The translations under genes were made by a program, and so were the position numbers. Shown here in pieces: positions 5,925 through 7,617 of a stretch of 7,617 nt of DNA (position 1 is the first letter of the stretch; the number at the start of each line of letters is the position of its first letter). The notes beneath the pieces were generated by a model. It was not told the DNA's origin. It searched no databases and worked only from the letters and a program-made list of their open reading frames with translations. This DNA is from Desulfobacca acetoxidans (lineage in GTDB: Bacteria; Desulfobacterota; Desulfobaccia; Desulfobaccales; 0-14-0-80-60-11): positions 1 to 7,617 of the forward strand of contig DZCR01000149.1 in NCBI GenBank assembly GCA_022736495.1, in the 5' to 3' direction.

Positions 5925-5930
5925 CCTCCT
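5925..5930 (-). promoter_or_regulatory. Ribosome binding site of the Cys protein
   Basis: AGGAGG on the minus strand, five bases before the ATG, decides the start at 5919. Immediately upstream on the minus strand, a four-codon ORF (ATG CTC ATG AGC TAA) ends right at this site, and GCTCATGAGC (5933-5942) is a perfect ten-base palindrome. Confidence 0.75.
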
Positions 5931-5942
5931 TAGCTCATGAGC

Positions 5943-6060
5943 ATTTAAGCCTCACAATATTATTTATCTTTAATAAGCATTGCTCCTTCAAAATCAATGA
6001 TCTGGGTAGAATTTATTAGAGACATATTTAAAACTATATGGAATCATTAGATAATGCTTT
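5943..6060. other. A+T-rich intergenic stretch
   Basis: This stretch is visibly richer in A and T than everything around it and holds no supported gene. It carries the candidate promoters for the Cys protein and lies between it and the downstream end of the folE2-ykgJ pair. It may be a promoter or regulatory region, or a trace of acquired DNA. Confidence 0.4.
5963..5997 (-). promoter_or_regulatory. Possible promoter of the Cys protein
   Basis: Two overlapping weak sigma70 readings exist on the minus strand: TTGAAG (5986-5991) with GATAAA (5963-5968), spacer 17; and TTGATT (5992-5997) with TATTAA (5970-5975), spacer 16. Each box matches four of six bases. A further pair higher up, TTGCTT (6068-6073) and TCTAAT (6046-6051), spacer 16, is also possible. 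The whole stretch is A+T-rich, which makes chance matches easy. Confidence 0.3.
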
Positions 6061-6084
6061 GTCACTGAAGCAATGCCGCGTCAG

Positions 6085-6140
6085 CAGACGGTTGAGCTTC
6101 GGCAAAGGTAGGGGTGAAGGGGAGAGGGATGAGTTAGCGC
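6085..6140 (-). terminator. Possible Rho-utilisation site after the ykgJ-family gene
   Basis: Immediately after the stop codon the minus-strand transcript is C-rich and G-poor: within 6101-6140 it has 21 C and 3 G. Such an unstructured C-over-G stretch is typical of Rho loading sites. No intrinsic terminator is visible. GCTTC-GG-CAAAG around 6096-6107 can pair imperfectly with CTTTG and GAAGC at about 6057-6071. Confidence 0.3.
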
Positions 6141-6899
6141 TTAATAATCCCCAAACAAGACAGATTTGAGATAGCGGTAACTTAAGTCCAGCAGGGCCGC
6201 ATCGCTCGTATCCGTAACAAGATCTTCCAAAACCTTGGGGTCCGCATCGCACGCCTGCCGAAAGGCCGGCTCTCCGAGCAACTGGCGGAATTGGTCCAGA
6301 TCATACGCGCTCGTGGCGAAAAGCTCCTGGACCCGGCCGTCCACCGGTCCCTGCAGCCCTTGTTTGAGGATAAGTTCCAGCCAGGCGCGGCGGCCCTGAT
6401 CATACTCTTTAAATCCCTGGTGGGCCTGCCAGGACTCCACCGTCCATGCGACGTCGGTGGCGAATCCCTGGCAATAATCCAGCGTGCGGCAAAAATAATA
6501 GTCCACCACGCCCTGCTCCGTGAGCTGGCTGCCCATGGTGATGGGGAAGAGGCGGCAGGCCGCCGGACGATGGCTATACACCCGGCAACCCGTGTCCCCC
6601 AGGAAAGGACAACCCTCACCGGTTGGTCTGAATGGGTCCAGGAAGACCAGGGGCAGGTTGGACATATCTTCAGTTTCCCGGCGGGTATAACGCTCGAGCA
6701 ATTCGCCGGAAGTGATCCCCAGACACTGCCTCAGGCGTAAGATATCATAAGGACTCAAGATAATGGTGGGGGTGCGGCAACACCGGTTGAAGCAGGCCAG
6801 TCCGTCATGGCAATAGAAGGTGAACCGGCTCTGTAACGATAGGCTGGCTTGGTCGTTCTCTCTATAGACCGAGACCAGATCAGGTCTCTCTGAAGCCAT
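6141..6899 (-). CDS. YkgJ-family cysteine-cluster protein
   Basis: This 252-residue soluble protein belongs to the CxxCxxCC / YkgJ family (PF03692), thought to bind zinc or an iron-sulfur cluster; the biochemical role of the family is not established. The hallmark cysteines are present: C30, C36, C40 and C41 in the first cluster (YCHDGLACFNRCC), then C97 (GCPFL), C105 (GCRVY) and C115 in RPAACRLFPI. The segment SPYDILRLR after the first cluster is also typical. Residues from about 130 to the end are a largely helical C-terminal extension, longer than in the small family members. The ATG at 6899 is preceded by GGAGG at 6910-6914 with a ten-base gap, somewhat long but acceptable. It lies 92 bases after folE2 on the same strand, so the two are probably co-transcribed. 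The upstream gap shows no convincing promoter. Confidence 0.88.
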   Translation of the reverse strand: MASERPDLVSVYRENDQASLSLQSRFTFYCHDGLACFNRCCRTPTIILSPYDILRLRQCLGITSGELLERYTRRETEDMSNLPLVFLDPFRPTGEGCPFLGDTGCRVYSHRPAACRLFPITMGSQLTEQGVVDYYFCRTLDYCQGFATDVAWTVESWQAHQGFKEYDQGRRAWLELILKQGLQGPVDGRVQELFATSAYDLDQFRQLLGEPAFRQACDADPKVLEDLVTDTSDAALLDLSYRYLKSVLFGDY

Positions 6900-6909
6900 G
6901 GCCGAGTTA

Positions 6910-6914
6910 CCTCC
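6910..6914 (-). promoter_or_regulatory. Ribosome binding site of the ykgJ-family gene
   Basis: GGAGG on the minus strand, ten bases upstream of the ATG at 6899. The rest of the gap up to the folE2 stop shows only a short direct repeat, TCCAGCCCC, occurring twice. Confidence 0.5.
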
Positions 6915-6991
6915 GGGGCTGGAATTTTTTCTTCAGACGCTCCGGTCGTGCTGCAGGCTCTAAGTTATAAGCGGAGGGGCTGGAGCCGGCC

Positions 6992-7617
6992 TCAGGGCAG
7001 TTTAGACTCGATGTAGGCGTAGGCGGAGTGGTTGTGGATGGATTCAAAGTTTTCCGACTCCACCGCGTACCAGGAGAAGTTGTCATCATGGCTCAGATGA
7101 TGCGCGATCTCCCGCACCACGTCCTCGACAAACATGGGATTGCTGTAGGCTTTCTCGGTGACAAACTTCTCATCCTGGCGTTTCAAAAGCGCATAGACCT
7201 CGCAGGAGGCCGATTCCTCCACCAGGCGAATCAGGTCTTCGATCCAAAAGAACTTCTTATAGCGCACCTGGACCCGCACTTCGCCCCGCTGATTGTGGGC
7301 GCCCACCTGGCTGATCTCCTTGGAGCAGGGACACAGGGTCGTGATGGGCACGGTGATGCCCACCACCAAGTCCAGGACGCCTTGTTCATCTAAAGAGCCC
7401 TTGAAGTTGCAGATATACTCCATAAGGCCCCGGGCCTTGGTGACCGGTGCCTCCTTATCGATGAAATAGGGGAAGCTCACCTCGATGTGGGCCGATTGGG
7501 CGTTGAGGCGGCGCCGGGTCTCTTCTAAAATGGGGCCGATCTTCTTGAGGCTGACGTCGTGGCGGTGCTCGCTCAAGATCTCGATGAAGCGGCTCATGTG
7601 GGTGCCCTTGTGGCGAT
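6992..7617 (-). CDS. folE2: GTP cyclohydrolase IB (FolE2), N-terminus beyond the window
   Basis: FolE2 converts GTP to 7,8-dihydroneopterin triphosphate, the first step toward tetrahydrofolate and, through the same intermediate, queuosine-type modified bases. The frame is open to the right edge and reads RHKGTHMSRF there. KGTHMSRF is the conserved FolE2 segment, so the ATG at 7597 is internal and roughly the first third of a typical protein lies outside. Counting from that M, the expected metal and active-site residues are all present: C89 (TTLCPCS), H101 (GAHNQRG), E143 (DEK) and H188 (SIHNHSAYA). Their spacing (12, 42 and 45) equals that of C147, H159, E201 and H246, which I recall for the Neisseria enzyme. 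FolE2 works with metals other than zinc, unlike FolE, and often substitutes for it. The stop TGA is at 6994-6992. Confidence 0.95.
   Translation of the reverse strand, partial: RHKGTHMSRFIEILSEHRHDVSLKKIGPILEETRRRLNAQSAHIEVSFPYFIDKEAPVTKARGLMEYICNFKGSLDEQGVLDLVVGITVPITTLCPCSKEISQVGAHNQRGEVRVQVRYKKFFWIEDLIRLVEESASCEVYALLKRQDEKFVTEKAYSNPMFVEDVVREIAHHLSHDDNFSWYAVESENFESIHNHSAYAYIESKLP

Noticed and set aside
6105..6135. Purine-rich tract as a possible repeat or origin-like element
   Set aside because: There are no iterated units; it is better explained as a C-rich transcript tail on the minus strand.
6034..6252. Minus-strand open frame overlapping the end of the ykgJ-family gene
   Set aside because: It has no start signal or recognisable features, and overlaps a gene in another frame.

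Overview
This window looks like a G+C-rich bacterial chromosome, most plausibly a deltaproteobacterial lineage (Desulfobacterota, Desulfobacca/Syntrophobacter-like). That guess rests on gene content: a large AAA_32-type Lon-like protease, FolE2 in place of FolE, YkgJ-type cysteine-cluster proteins and a short PrmA-like methyltransferase. It is inference, because no rRNA or marker tree is available here. I see no mobile element, CRISPR array, tRNA or rRNA.

Layout. At the left edge (1-269, minus strand) is the 5' part of a short PrmA-like SAM methyltransferase. It is preceded by a long gene-free stretch (about 270-641) holding a near-consensus minus-strand sigma70 promoter (466-495), several inverted repeats that would form alternative hairpins in the transcript, and a weaker plus-strand promoter. 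From 642 to 5327 the plus strand carries a compact cluster that is probably one operon: a GreA-fold factor (642-1121), a zinc-type cation diffusion facilitator (1118-2041, ATGA overlap), a possible 27-residue leader ORF (2041-2124), a Lon-like ATP-dependent protease (2100-4547) and an exported beta-carbonic anhydrase (4554-5327). A strong hairpin at 5354-5391 lies between this cluster and the convergent minus-strand genes.

The minus-strand right half holds a short cysteine-containing protein I do not recognise (5446-5919), with its own A+T-rich upstream region. Beyond it is a folE2 (6992-7617, cut by the window edge) followed by a YkgJ-family cysteine-cluster gene (6141-6899). A C-rich, G-poor transcript tail after the latter looks like a Rho-utilisation site.

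How the genes may work together. The plus-strand cluster combines RNA polymerase secondary-channel control, zinc export, protein quality control and CO2/bicarbonate conversion outside the cytoplasm. This would fit an envelope or metal-stress setting, but the link is inference from co-location only.

The most notable observation is in the GreA-like protein. Its fold, length and numbering match GreA, yet the two acidic tip residues that do the catalysis (D41 and E44 in E. coli) are arginine and lysine here. It may therefore bind RNA polymerase without stimulating transcript cleavage. No clear multi-gene system of a wholly new kind is visible; the candidates for novelty are this altered GreA paralogue, the small leader ORF, the structured methyltransferase leader and the unrecognised Cys protein.
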